This document shows positions 1 through 6,787 of a stretch of DNA of 8,333 nucleotides, piece by piece (the first letter of the stretch is position 1; every line of letters starts with the position of its first letter). The stretch is from NCBI GenBank assembly GCA_004357415.1, contig SMVY01000106.1, positions 1-8,333 on the forward strand, in the 5' to 3' direction. The notes under the pieces are model-generated. The model did no database searches. It was not told the origin of the DNA and saw only the letters and a program-made list of their open reading frames with translations. Made by a program: the position numbers and the translations under genes. The stretch is from Gemmatimonadota bacterium (lineage in GTDB: Bacteria; Gemmatimonadota; Gemmatimonadetes; Gemmatimonadales; GWC2-71-9).

Positions 1-1308
1 GACCGCCTGACCCGGCGGTACTCGGCGGTGCAGGCCGAGGTCGCCACCCGGCGTGAGGGTGGTGAATACGGTTTCTATGCCCTCGCCGACCAGGCGGAAA
101 CGGTGGCCCAGATCGAGACCTTCGCCGAGGGGCTGGGTCAGGCCCACGAGGACGTCATCGTCCTGGGGATCGGTGGCTCCGCTCTGGGTACCAAGGCTTT
201 GCTGGGCGCGCTCCGGGGACCGGGCTGGAACGAGTGGGACGACGAGGCGCGGGAGTACTATCCCCGGCTGCACGTGCTCGACAACATCGACCCGTCCGTC
301 GTCCACAACCTGCTCCAGCGGGTGGACCCCCGGCGTGCCCTGGTCAACGTCATCAGCAAGTCCGGCAACACCGCCGAAACCCTGGCGCAGTACCTGGTGG
401 TCCGCGCCTGGCTCGAGGACGCCCTGGGCGAGGCGGCCACCCGGCACCTGGTGTTCACCACCGACCCGGCGTCGGGAGCCCTGCGGGAAATCGCCACCCG
501 CGAGAGCATCGCCACGCTCGACGTGCCGCCCTCGGTGGGGGGCCGTTTCAGCGTGCTGTCTCCCGTCGGCCTTCTCCCCCTGGCGCTGGTGGGGATCGAC
601 ATCGGCGCTCTCCTGTCGGGAGCGGCCCAGGCCATCGACCAGGCGGCCGCCGCCGAGCTGGAGCACAACCAGGCGGCCCTGTTCGCCGGCCTCATGTGGG
701 CGGCCGACACCACGGCGGGGAGCCGCATCCAGGTGTTGATGCCCTACTCCGACCGCCTGCGGGAATTCGGCGCCTGGTACTGCCAGCTGTGGGCGGAAAG
801 CCTGGGCAAGAAACTCGACCGCCAGGGAACCGTGGTTCACGTGGGCCCGACACCGCTCGCCGCCGTGGGAGCCACCGACCAGCACAGCCTGGTGCAGCTG
901 TTAATGGAAGGACCGTACGACAAGGTCGTTTCCTTCATAACGGTGGAAGATCCGGGATGCGACGTCGCCATCCCCGACAGTCCCGACCTGCCGGAGGCCG
1001 CGGCCTACCTAGCGGGCCACACCCTGGGCGGGTTGCTCGACGCCGAGTACCAGGCCACGGCCCGGGCGCTGGCCGGGGCGGGACGGATGAACCTCACGCT
1101 GGGCCTGCCCGACCTGGCGCCGGCCACGGTCGGCGAGCTGGTCATGTTCTTCCAGCTGGCGGTGGGGTACGCCGGAGTGTGGTACGGAGTGGATCCGTTC
1201 GACCAACCGGGCGTGGAACTGGGCAAGCGGCTCACCTTTGCGGCCATGGGGCGCCCGGGCTACGACACGGCGCAACCGGCCCGCGAGCCGGCCTCCATGG
1301 AGTCGTGA
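1..1308 (+). CDS. pgi: Glucose-6-phosphate isomerase, 5'-truncated by window edge
   Basis: Cytoplasmic enzyme interconverting glucose-6-phosphate and fructose-6-phosphate in glycolysis and gluconeogenesis. The reading frame is open from base 1, so the true start lies upstream; the GTG at 28 is only an internal valine. Counting the first whole codon as residue 1, 435 residues are present. Visible motifs: the first SIS-domain loop GIGGSALG (56-63); the sugar-phosphate loop SKSGNTAET (119-127); the family signature GGRFSVLSPVG (180-190); a glutamate in LWAESLGKKLDRQG (E266, candidate catalytic base); a histidine in DQHSLVQ (H295); and the C-terminal signature DQPGVELGK (401-409) ending in the conserved lysine K409. 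Bacterial members of about 450 residues have the GIGGS loop near residue 80, so perhaps 20-40 or more N-terminal residues are missing. It is followed by a promoter-like gap and an aldolase-family gene, so two glycolytic steps lie side by side. Motifs are intact and identification is firm. Confidence 0.95.
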   Translation, partial: DRLTRRYSAVQAEVATRREGGEYGFYALADQAETVAQIETFAEGLGQAHEDVIVLGIGGSALGTKALLGALRGPGWNEWDDEAREYYPRLHVLDNIDPSVVHNLLQRVDPRRALVNVISKSGNTAETLAQYLVVRAWLEDALGEAATRHLVFTTDPASGALREIATRESIATLDVPPSVGGRFSVLSPVGLLPLALVGIDIGALLSGAAQAIDQAAAAELEHNQAALFAGLMWAADTTAGSRIQVLMPYSDRLREFGAWYCQLWAESLGKKLDRQGTVVHVGPTPLAAVGATDQHSLVQLLMEGPYDKVVSFITVEDPGCDVAIPDSPDLPEAAAYLAGHTLGGLLDAEYQATARALAGAGRMNLTLGLPDLAPATVGELVMFFQLAVGYAGVWYGVDPFDQPGVELGKRLTFAAMGRPGYDTAQPAREPASMES

Positions 1309-1325
1309 TGCGGGTGGTGCGTCGT

Positions 1326-1354
1326 TTGACCCTGGCTGTTCCACGGTCTAGATT
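1326..1354 (+). promoter_or_regulatory. Sigma70-like promoter upstream of the aldolase gene
   Basis: TTGACC (1326-1331) is a 5/6 match to the -35 consensus. It is separated by exactly 17 bases from TAGATT (1349-1354), a 4/6 match to the -10 consensus. The stretch from about 1349 is locally AT-richer than the surrounding DNA. Transcription would start near 1361, leaving a leader of about 35 bases before the ATG at 1396. It lies in the 87-base gap after pgi, the only gap on this strand, so it probably drives the aldolase-ytxH-brkB unit, perhaps alongside read-through from pgi. Prediction by eye only. Confidence 0.45.
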
Positions 1355-1395
1355 TTGCCCGTTGGAAAGGCGAACTATTCCCAAGGAAATCCCCG

Positions 1396-2811
1396 ATGTC
1401 TGATGCGATCCGGCAAGCCGTGGAATTGTACGGCGGAGCGGTGTCGCTCGTGCCCGGCGGTATCGAGCTCAACGATGCGTCCAAGCTACAGTCCGAGGCC
1501 ACCGACGAGGTGGTGTGGCGAGCGGTGTTCGGCACGGAAGAAGAGCGCGCGGCGGCTCGATGGTTGTTGTGGGAGCTGGGGCAGATCACCGGCGCCCGGC
1601 CGGCGTCCATTCAGGGTCTCTACGAGGCTCGGGGCAGGGGGGAATGCGGCGGCTTCACGGTGCCGGCCATCAACGTCAGAATGATGGCCTACGACACGGC
1701 CCGGGCGGTATTCCGCGCGGCCAAGGCCGGCAAGGCGGCCGCCATATTGTTGGAGATCGCCCGGTCGGAAATATCGTACACCGGCCAGCGGCCGGCCGAA
1801 TACGTCGCCGTCATCCAGGGGGCCGCGCTCCGGGAAGGTTACTCGGCGCCGCTGTTCATCCAGGGCGATCACTGCCAGGTCAATCTCAAGAAGTACCTGG
1901 CGGGCGACGGCGACGAAGTCGGCGAAGTGAAGACCTTGGTGGCAGAGGAGATCGCGGCGGGGTTCTACAACATCGACATCGACACCTCGACCCTGGTGGA
2001 CCTGACCCGGGACACGCTGGAGGCACAACAGCGGGACAACTACGAGCGTTGCGCCGAGATCACCGAGTCCATCCGCGCCGTTGAGCCCGACGGCGTCACC
2101 GTATCGGTGGGTGGGGAAATCGGCGAAGTCGGCCAGAAGAACAGCACCGTCGAAGAACTGCACGCCTTCATGAAGGGATACCAGGCCGCGTTGCGCCAGC
2201 GGGGTAGCTTTACCGGGATCAGCAAGATCTCAGTGCAGACCGGCACCAGTCACGGCGGTGTGGTGTTGCCGGACGGCTCCATCGCCGAGGTCAACATCGA
2301 CATCGACACCCTGGCCGATCTGGCGCGCGTGGCCCGGGAGGAATACGGCTTGGCCGGCGCCGTTCAGCATGGTGCCAGCACCCTGCCGAGCAACGCCTTC
2401 GGCAATTTCCCGCGGGTGGAAGTGTGTGAGATCCACCTGGCCACCAACTTCCAGAGCATGGTGTTCGATCACCCCCGGTTCCCGGCGGATCTCAAACAGC
2501 GGATGTATGCTCATATCGACGAGAACCTGGCGGGCGAACGCAAAGAGAGCGACTCCGAAGAGCAGTTCTACTACAAGACCCGCAAGAAGACGATCGCACC
2601 GTTCAAGCAGGAGGTGTGGTCGCTTCCGGCGGACGTTCGGTCGGCCATTGCCGCCGACCTGGAGAGTACCTTCCGGTTCCTGTTCGAACAACTGAACGTC
2701 AACGGTACCATTGACCTGGTCGACCGCTACATCCGCGCCCCGGTGCAGCACCGCGAGACGGTGCAGCAGGCGGTGGCGATGGCGGCGGACGACCCTGACG
2801 CAGGGGAGTAG
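1396..2811 (+). CDS. fba: Class II fructose-bisphosphate aldolase family protein (long form)
   Basis: Zinc-dependent TIM-barrel aldolase family; the expected reaction is cleavage or formation of fructose-1,6-bisphosphate from glyceraldehyde-3-phosphate and dihydroxyacetone phosphate in the cytoplasm. At 471 residues it is longer than the usual 280-360, with roughly 80 extra residues before the barrel and about 90 after it. Motifs in order: FTVPAINV (87-94, first barrel strand); QGDHCQ (156-161), where D158 and H159 match the catalytic Asp and zinc His of the HxDH motif but the first His is Gln; NIDIDTST (192-199); GGEIGEVG (239-246); GTSHGG (283-288), zinc His H286; QHGAST (324-329), zinc His H325; and EIHLATNFQ (345-353), matching the phosphate-binding KINIxT strand. 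The start is ATG 1396, with AAGGAA at 1383-1388 as ribosome-binding site. The stop is one base before the next gene. Family is firm; the substrate could be another ketose bisphosphate such as tagatose-1,6-bisphosphate. Confidence 0.85.
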   Translation: MSDAIRQAVELYGGAVSLVPGGIELNDASKLQSEATDEVVWRAVFGTEEERAAARWLLWELGQITGARPASIQGLYEARGRGECGGFTVPAINVRMMAYDTARAVFRAAKAGKAAAILLEIARSEISYTGQRPAEYVAVIQGAALREGYSAPLFIQGDHCQVNLKKYLAGDGDEVGEVKTLVAEEIAAGFYNIDIDTSTLVDLTRDTLEAQQRDNYERCAEITESIRAVEPDGVTVSVGGEIGEVGQKNSTVEELHAFMKGYQAALRQRGSFTGISKISVQTGTSHGGVVLPDGSIAEVNIDIDTLADLARVAREEYGLAGAVQHGASTLPSNAFGNFPRVEVCEIHLATNFQSMVFDHPRFPADLKQRMYAHIDENLAGERKESDSEEQFYYKTRKKTIAPFKQEVWSLPADVRSAIAADLESTFRFLFEQLNVNGTIDLVDRYIRAPVQHRETVQQAVAMAADDPDAGE

Positions 2812-2812
2812 C

Positions 2813-3250
2813 ATGGCACGTGACGATGAGGGTCGGGAGGTGGTGTACCTGATCCGCGGCGGCGACTCGCCGCTCAAGTACCTGTTCACCGGGGCCGCCA
2901 TCGGCGCCGCCCTGGCGCTGCTGTTCGCTCCGGCGGACGGCGAGGAAACCCGGCGCCAGGTGGGCCGGCGGGTCAGGCAACTGCGGGACATGGCCGAGGA
3001 CGGCCTCGATGAGCTGGAAGACCGGCTGACGGACGGTACCCATCGTCTGCGGGAACGGGTCCAGGACACCGTCGAGGACGTGCGCACCCAGGCGGGTGAG
3101 GTGACCGAGGCCGTCAAGAGCGCCGGCGCCACCGCGCGGGAAGAGTTGGAGCGCCGCCTGGCGGACGCCCGGGCGCGGCGGCGGGGCGACCCGGTGGAGG
3201 AAGAAGAAGAAGAGGAAATCGAGGAAGAGGAAGAGGAGCCGGTGGCCTGA
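2813..3250 (+). CDS. YtxH-family protein with poly-glutamate tail
   Basis: 145-residue protein. The N-terminal half carries the YtxH hallmark: a short hydrophobic glycine/alanine segment, FTGAAIGAALALLFAP (25-40), followed directly by a polar ADGEETRRQV stretch. Residues about 45-122 are charged and heptad-like, consistent with a long amphipathic helix or coiled coil. Residues 129-142 are almost all glutamate (seven E, one I, six E). YtxH proteins are small, membrane-associated and linked to general stress in Bacillus; their biochemical role is not established, and I infer only a membrane-anchored helical protein here. ATG 2813 is chosen because it lies one base after the aldolase stop and has AGGGGAG (2802-2808) just upstream; the frame is also open further upstream inside the aldolase, but that would be an artefact. 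The GA-rich tail sequence also carries the likely ribosome-binding site of the next gene. Confidence 0.8.
   Translation: MARDDEGREVVYLIRGGDSPLKYLFTGAAIGAALALLFAPADGEETRRQVGRRVRQLRDMAEDGLDELEDRLTDGTHRLRERVQDTVEDVRTQAGEVTEAVKSAGATAREELERRLADARARRRGDPVEEEEEEEIEEEEEEPVA
3233..3238 (+). promoter_or_regulatory. Ribosome-binding site for the CTG-started BrkB gene
   Basis: GAGGAG, eight bases before the CTG at 3247. It lies inside the purine-rich poly-Glu coding tract of the YtxH gene, which contains further GAGG motifs. Its spacing is ideal for the CTG and unsuitable for the internal ATG at 3388. It therefore supports the non-ATG start. Confidence 0.5.
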
Positions 3251-4182
3251 CTGAATTCCGGCTCGGCGGATGGCACCGGACGGTTCCAGGCTTCCTCCGG
3301 CGTACCCTCGAGAAAGCCGACGAGAACAACGTCCCGTTTCTGGCCAGCGCCCTGGCGTTCGACGCGCTGCTGGCGTCCATCCCCTTCATGCTGTTGTTGC
3401 TGGTGGTCCTCTCCGTCCTGGTGCAGGGCCGGCTGCTGGAGTCCGGCCCCAGCCTGACCGATCTGTTCGAGCAGTTCCTGCCACCCCACGCCGAATTGAA
3501 GGGCCGTGACCCGTTCGCCCTGCTGGAGACCATCCTCCGGCTGGTGTCGGATAACCGGGGCGCCCTGACGCTCTACACCGTTCCCATCTTCCTGTGGTTC
3601 AGCACCCGCTTCTTTGCCAGCGTGCGTACCGCGCTCAATCACATCTTCGACGTGTCCGTGCGGCCGCTCCGCCGGCGCGGTGTCTTGCTCACCATCCTGG
3701 TGGCCAAGGGGCGCGACGTGGCCATGGTGGTCGCCACCCTGGCGCTGTTTCTGGTCAACACGCTGATTACGGCGCTGTTCGGGATCATTCGGACTTTGGG
3801 GGATGACGCCTTTCCCGACGCCCAGTTCTTCTTGTCGACTCTTGGCGCGGCGGTGGGCCACCTGCTGGCGTTCCTGTTCGGCGTGTCCCTGTTCTTCATT
3901 CTGTACCGCTATGCGGCACAGCGGGCTCTGGGATGGCGGCCGGCCCTGGTGGCGGCGACCTTCGCCGCCGTGGCCTTCGAAGTGGCCAAGCGGCTCTACG
4001 GACTCTATCTGCTGCACTTCGCCACGCTCGACCGGTTTTCCGTCGGCTTCAACATCGGCGCCGGTCTGCTGTTCGTGTTGTGGGCCTATTACACGGCGTT
4101 GGTGTTCCTGGTGGGCGCGGTGGTGGCCCAGACGTGGAACCTCAGGGAGATGCAGCGGCGGCAGCGCGCGGAGTTGCGGTAA
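3247..4182 (+). CDS. YihY/BrkB-family inner-membrane protein, probable CTG start
   Basis: Predicted six-helix inner-membrane protein, 311 residues from CTG 3247. Hydrophobic segments are at roughly 31-63, 104-125, 153-177, 195-218, 225-246 and 260-290. The N-terminal motif NVPFLASALAFDALLASIPF (28-47) matches the conserved first-helix region of the YihY/BrkB family, with Asp39 where a Tyr is common. The C-terminal helix region GAGLLFVLWAYYTALVFLVG is also typical. The family was once misassigned as ribonuclease BN; its true function is unknown, with envelope transport or virulence roles suggested. The first ATG (3388) would delete the conserved motif. The frame is open only from 3100, and no in-frame ATG, GTG or TTG lies between there and 3388. 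CTG 3247 overlaps the YtxH stop (CTGA) and has GAGGAG eight bases upstream, implying coupled re-initiation. The 3' end overlaps the convergent usher gene by 41 bases. Family is firm; the start is inferred. Confidence 0.8.
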   Translation: MTEFRLGGWHRTVPGFLRRTLEKADENNVPFLASALAFDALLASIPFMLLLLVVLSVLVQGRLLESGPSLTDLFEQFLPPHAELKGRDPFALLETILRLVSDNRGALTLYTVPIFLWFSTRFFASVRTALNHIFDVSVRPLRRRGVLLTILVAKGRDVAMVVATLALFLVNTLITALFGIIRTLGDDAFPDAQFFLSTLGAAVGHLLAFLFGVSLFFILYRYAAQRALGWRPALVAATFAAVAFEVAKRLYGLYLLHFATLDRFSVGFNIGAGLLFVLWAYYTALVFLVGAVVAQTWNLREMQRRQRAELR

Positions 4183-6787
4183 CCTCCAGCCCATCCACGA
4201 TGGCCCCGCCCGGGATGGGCGGGACGGTGAACTCGAGCGGTGGGGCGGACCAACGCGCCGCCGCGGGGCCGTCCAGGGTAATGACGTAGCTGCCGGGCCG
4301 GAGCCCCATGGCGTAGAAACCGCCGTCCGAGAAGGTGCGAAGCAGCCGAGTCGATCCGTTCGGCTCGGTCAACAGCAGGGTCACTCCACCGAGCACCACC
4401 GGGTGCCCGTCGACGAGCCCGGTAACCCGGCCGTCGATTACCCCCGCCTCGATGATGGCCAAGTTGACCGTGGTGAAGGTGTTGGGCACCGGGCGAATGG
4501 CCACGTCGCCGTATTGGGGAATCCACAGCGGGCTGGCCAGGCTCATGGTGTCGACGCCCACCAGAATCGTTTCGAGCGGGATGGCATCCCACGAGGCAAA
4601 CCGGCCGGCCGAGTCGGTCACTACCATTTGATTACCGACATAGACCCTGACTCGCCCGAGCCCTTCCTCGCCGGGGTCACGCAACCCGTTCAAGTTGGTG
4701 TCGAGGAACACGCTCCCGTTGATGCCCGACCGACGAATCGCCGAGGTGGGGTCGAACCGGACGCGTCCGGCCTGCGGGTCGTACATGGCCGAGCCCTGGA
4801 ACGAACTGATCATGCTGTACTCGCCGTTCGGGGCGGCGGTGGTCAGTACGTTGGAGGATACGCCCCCCAGGGTTGAACTGAAGCTGAGGAACAGGGTGGC
4901 TCCCGGACTGTTTTCGAACCAGCGGGCACCGGCGTTGATGCGGGTGCCGAGCATCACGGCGTAGCCCACGTTGAAGGCCGCGGCGTGTAGGCTGCCACTG
5001 CTGTTCCACTCGAGCGAGGCGCGAGCGTTGATGTGGCCCAGGATGGGTCCCAGCCGCCGGCGCGGAAGCATCGAGGCCGAAAATCCCAGGAATGTTTCCT
5101 GCACAGTTCCGCTAGCGGTTGCCTGGCGTTGGAGCCGAACGAACGGGAGCATGCTCACGTTCCAGGCCTGGGCCGCGGCACCCAGCCGGACTTGCGAAGT
5201 GGTGCCGTCGAGCCGGCGGACATTGTCTGCCCGGGCGTCGAAGTAGAAGCCGTGTATCCTCGGCACCGGGCGATAGAAGCCGAGCAGCGTGGTGCGTGAA
5301 AAACTGTTGGCCGGCGTTATTACCGGATCGACGACGCCGTCGTCGTAGACGGTATGCTCCCCGGAGATCCGCAAGTGGATCGACGGCTCGTAGCGCAGGC
5401 CTGCCCGGAGGAACCCTTGGTAGGCTGCGCCAAGCTCCACGGATACGGCGTTGACGGGCGACCCCGCCACAGCCAGGTACGGATGGGTTAGGCTGCCGCC
5501 GCTACGCCAAAAGCGATCGACACCGGCGCCGATGGTCCACCGTTGGTTGAGACCGTAGCGGAGGTCGGCGTTGACCATGGCGTTACAGGTTGCCACGCAC
5601 TGCCCGGCAGAGAAGCCGTACTCAGCGGTGCCGCCGGGGATGAGTTGGGGAATGACGCGATAGGTCTGGTCGAAGCGCCGCACCTCGCCGGACGGGCCAT
5701 AGCCGATCAGGTCCACCGGGTTCTCGCCGCGGACCACAGGTAGATCGAAGCTGAAGCGACCGGTGGCATCCACCGAATCGAACGCCACGAGCTGGCCCGA
5801 GCGATAGGCCTCGACTTCCCATCCCGGCGCCAGCCTGCCGCGGAACTGGTTGAAACCGAACGTCGATTGTCGTACAAAGGGACTGTTGCTCAGCGACACC
5901 CCTCGAATGGCGCGGGGCCGAACGCCGAACGACGTACCGCTGCCGAGGCGCAGTTGTCGCAGGTAGGGATTGGCGGGCCAGAACCCAAACCACGATGCGT
6001 CCACGTGGACCTTGCCTGACGCCGCCGCGCCCAGGCTGCGTACCCCGAACTCGAGAGAGCCGCCGAAGGCCCCCGAGCCCAGTGCCAGAGCGTAACTGCT
6101 GCCGGCCAGCGGATCGTCGCCCGGCAACGTCCAGGCGTAGTCGGCCACGATACCGCTCCAGCGGCCGCGGTCGGCCTGGAGTACCAGGTCGGGACCGCCG
6201 CCACCGGCCCTGGTCCGCAGCAGAGCGCGACGAGTGGCGTCACGCTCCAGTCGCACCACCAGAGGCAGTGACCTCGGGTCCTCCACCAACACGTAGAGCT
6301 CGCTCCAATCGATCAGGAATCTGAGGCCAAGCAGCTCGCCCAACCGCTCGGTGGCCAAGTAGAGTTCTCCTTGTCGTTCGATCAAATCGTCTGGTCCAAT
6401 GACCGCTGTTCCCCGGGGCCCAACAACGAGGGTGTCGCCCAGCGCGATCCGGAGTTGCCGGCCACTGGGGTAGAGCACGGCCACGATGGCGCTGTCGCCT
6501 TCTGTTCTGAAGGGAATCTCGGCCAGGCGGAAGAACTCGTTGACCGGCAGCAATGCCGCGTCGTCGTGGCGATAGGCCGGAATGGTCCGCGCCAGAATTC
6601 GACCGAACCTGAGTTGTACCAGAACTTCCTGATACCGCTCCGGCGGCGGTGCGGCATCCGCGGCGTAGGCGGGAGTGGGCAGAATGCCTATTGCCGCGAC
6701 GACCATCAACAAGGTGGCAAACAGCCCAAAGGCGGCCGCTGTCAAGAACAGCGCCCGCCTCATGACCGGTCCACCACGTCCAGTCAT
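4142..6787 (-). CDS. Outer-membrane usher-like protein with SdrD-B/Cna-like C-terminal domains
   Basis: 881-residue predicted outer-membrane pore that would receive chaperone-subunit complexes and assemble a surface fibre. The N-terminus has a signal peptide (hydrophobic core about 10-40, probable cleavage after AYA42). Residues 50-190 resemble an usher N-terminal, chaperone-binding region. About 195-680 is a long beta-rich stretch with alternating aromatic and polar residues, fitting the roughly 490-residue usher barrel. Within it, 310-375 contains the middle or plug-type sequence (GWEVEAYRSGQLV, then LPVVRGENPVDLIGYGPSGE), followed by DLRYGLNQRWTIGAG (408-422), a hallmark usher strand. Two cysteines only, C397 and C401. 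The C-terminus carries an SdrD-B-like domain (about 689-755) with the calcium-type loop DTNLNGLRDPGEEG, and a carboxypeptidase-regulatory-like domain (about 783-838). Start ATG overlaps the chaperone stop as ATGA; Met9 (6763) is an alternative. Family assignment is from motifs by eye; divergence is high. Confidence 0.75.
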   Translation of the reverse strand: MTGRGGPVMRRALFLTAAAFGLFATLLMVVAAIGILPTPAYAADAAPPPERYQEVLVQLRFGRILARTIPAYRHDDAALLPVNEFFRLAEIPFRTEGDSAIVAVLYPSGRQLRIALGDTLVVGPRGTAVIGPDDLIERQGELYLATERLGELLGLRFLIDWSELYVLVEDPRSLPLVVRLERDATRRALLRTRAGGGGPDLVLQADRGRWSGIVADYAWTLPGDDPLAGSSYALALGSGAFGGSLEFGVRSLGAAASGKVHVDASWFGFWPANPYLRQLRLGSGTSFGVRPRAIRGVSLSNSPFVRQSTFGFNQFRGRLAPGWEVEAYRSGQLVAFDSVDATGRFSFDLPVVRGENPVDLIGYGPSGEVRRFDQTYRVIPQLIPGGTAEYGFSAGQCVATCNAMVNADLRYGLNQRWTIGAGVDRFWRSGGSLTHPYLAVAGSPVNAVSVELGAAYQGFLRAGLRYEPSIHLRISGEHTVYDDGVVDPVITPANSFSRTTLLGFYRPVPRIHGFYFDARADNVRRLDGTTSQVRLGAAAQAWNVSMLPFVRLQRQATASGTVQETFLGFSASMLPRRRLGPILGHINARASLEWNSSGSLHAAAFNVGYAVMLGTRINAGARWFENSPGATLFLSFSSTLGGVSSNVLTTAAPNGEYSMISSFQGSAMYDPQAGRVRFDPTSAIRRSGINGSVFLDTNLNGLRDPGEEGLGRVRVYVGNQMVVTDSAGRFASWDAIPLETILVGVDTMSLASPLWIPQYGDVAIRPVPNTFTTVNLAIIEAGVIDGRVTGLVDGHPVVLGGVTLLLTEPNGSTRLLRTFSDGGFYAMGLRPGSYVITLDGPAAARWSAPPLEFTVPPIPGGAIVDGLEVTATPRAAAAASP
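4205..4223 (+). terminator. GC-rich hairpin just past the BrkB gene (possible terminator)
   Basis: CCCGCCC (4205-4211) and GGGCGGG (4217-4223) form a perfect 7-bp all-GC stem with a 5-base loop, starting 22 bases after the BrkB stop. No T-run follows, so it is not a canonical intrinsic terminator. It lies within the C-terminal coding part of the opposing usher gene (around the PPIPGG codons) and could simply reflect proline/glycine codons. It is the only terminator-like structure I noticed where the two convergent transcription units meet. Confidence 0.25.

Noticed and set aside
234..1403. Long alternative plus-strand frame over the isomerase gene (234-1403).
   Set aside because: Arg/Gly/Pro-rich shadow frame lacking motifs, wholly inside a gene with complete family signatures.
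1968..2310. An exact 19-base direct repeat (1968-1986 and 2292-2310) in the aldolase gene, both encoding NIDIDT.
   Set aside because: Both copies are in frame at different strands of the barrel (residues 192-197 and 300-305) and reflect the same residues with common codons; no sign of a mobile or regulatory repeat.
2711..2812. Upstream extension of the YtxH frame into the aldolase gene.
   Set aside because: ATG 2813 has a good ribosome-binding site and starts right after the aldolase stop; the extension is rich in R/S/T and is a shadow of the aldolase end.
2230..4194. A 654-codon open frame on the minus strand.
   Set aside because: Antisense to the aldolase, YtxH and BrkB genes; composition is low-complexity (Q, R, S, H runs) with no recognisable domain, as expected from a GC-rich shadow frame.
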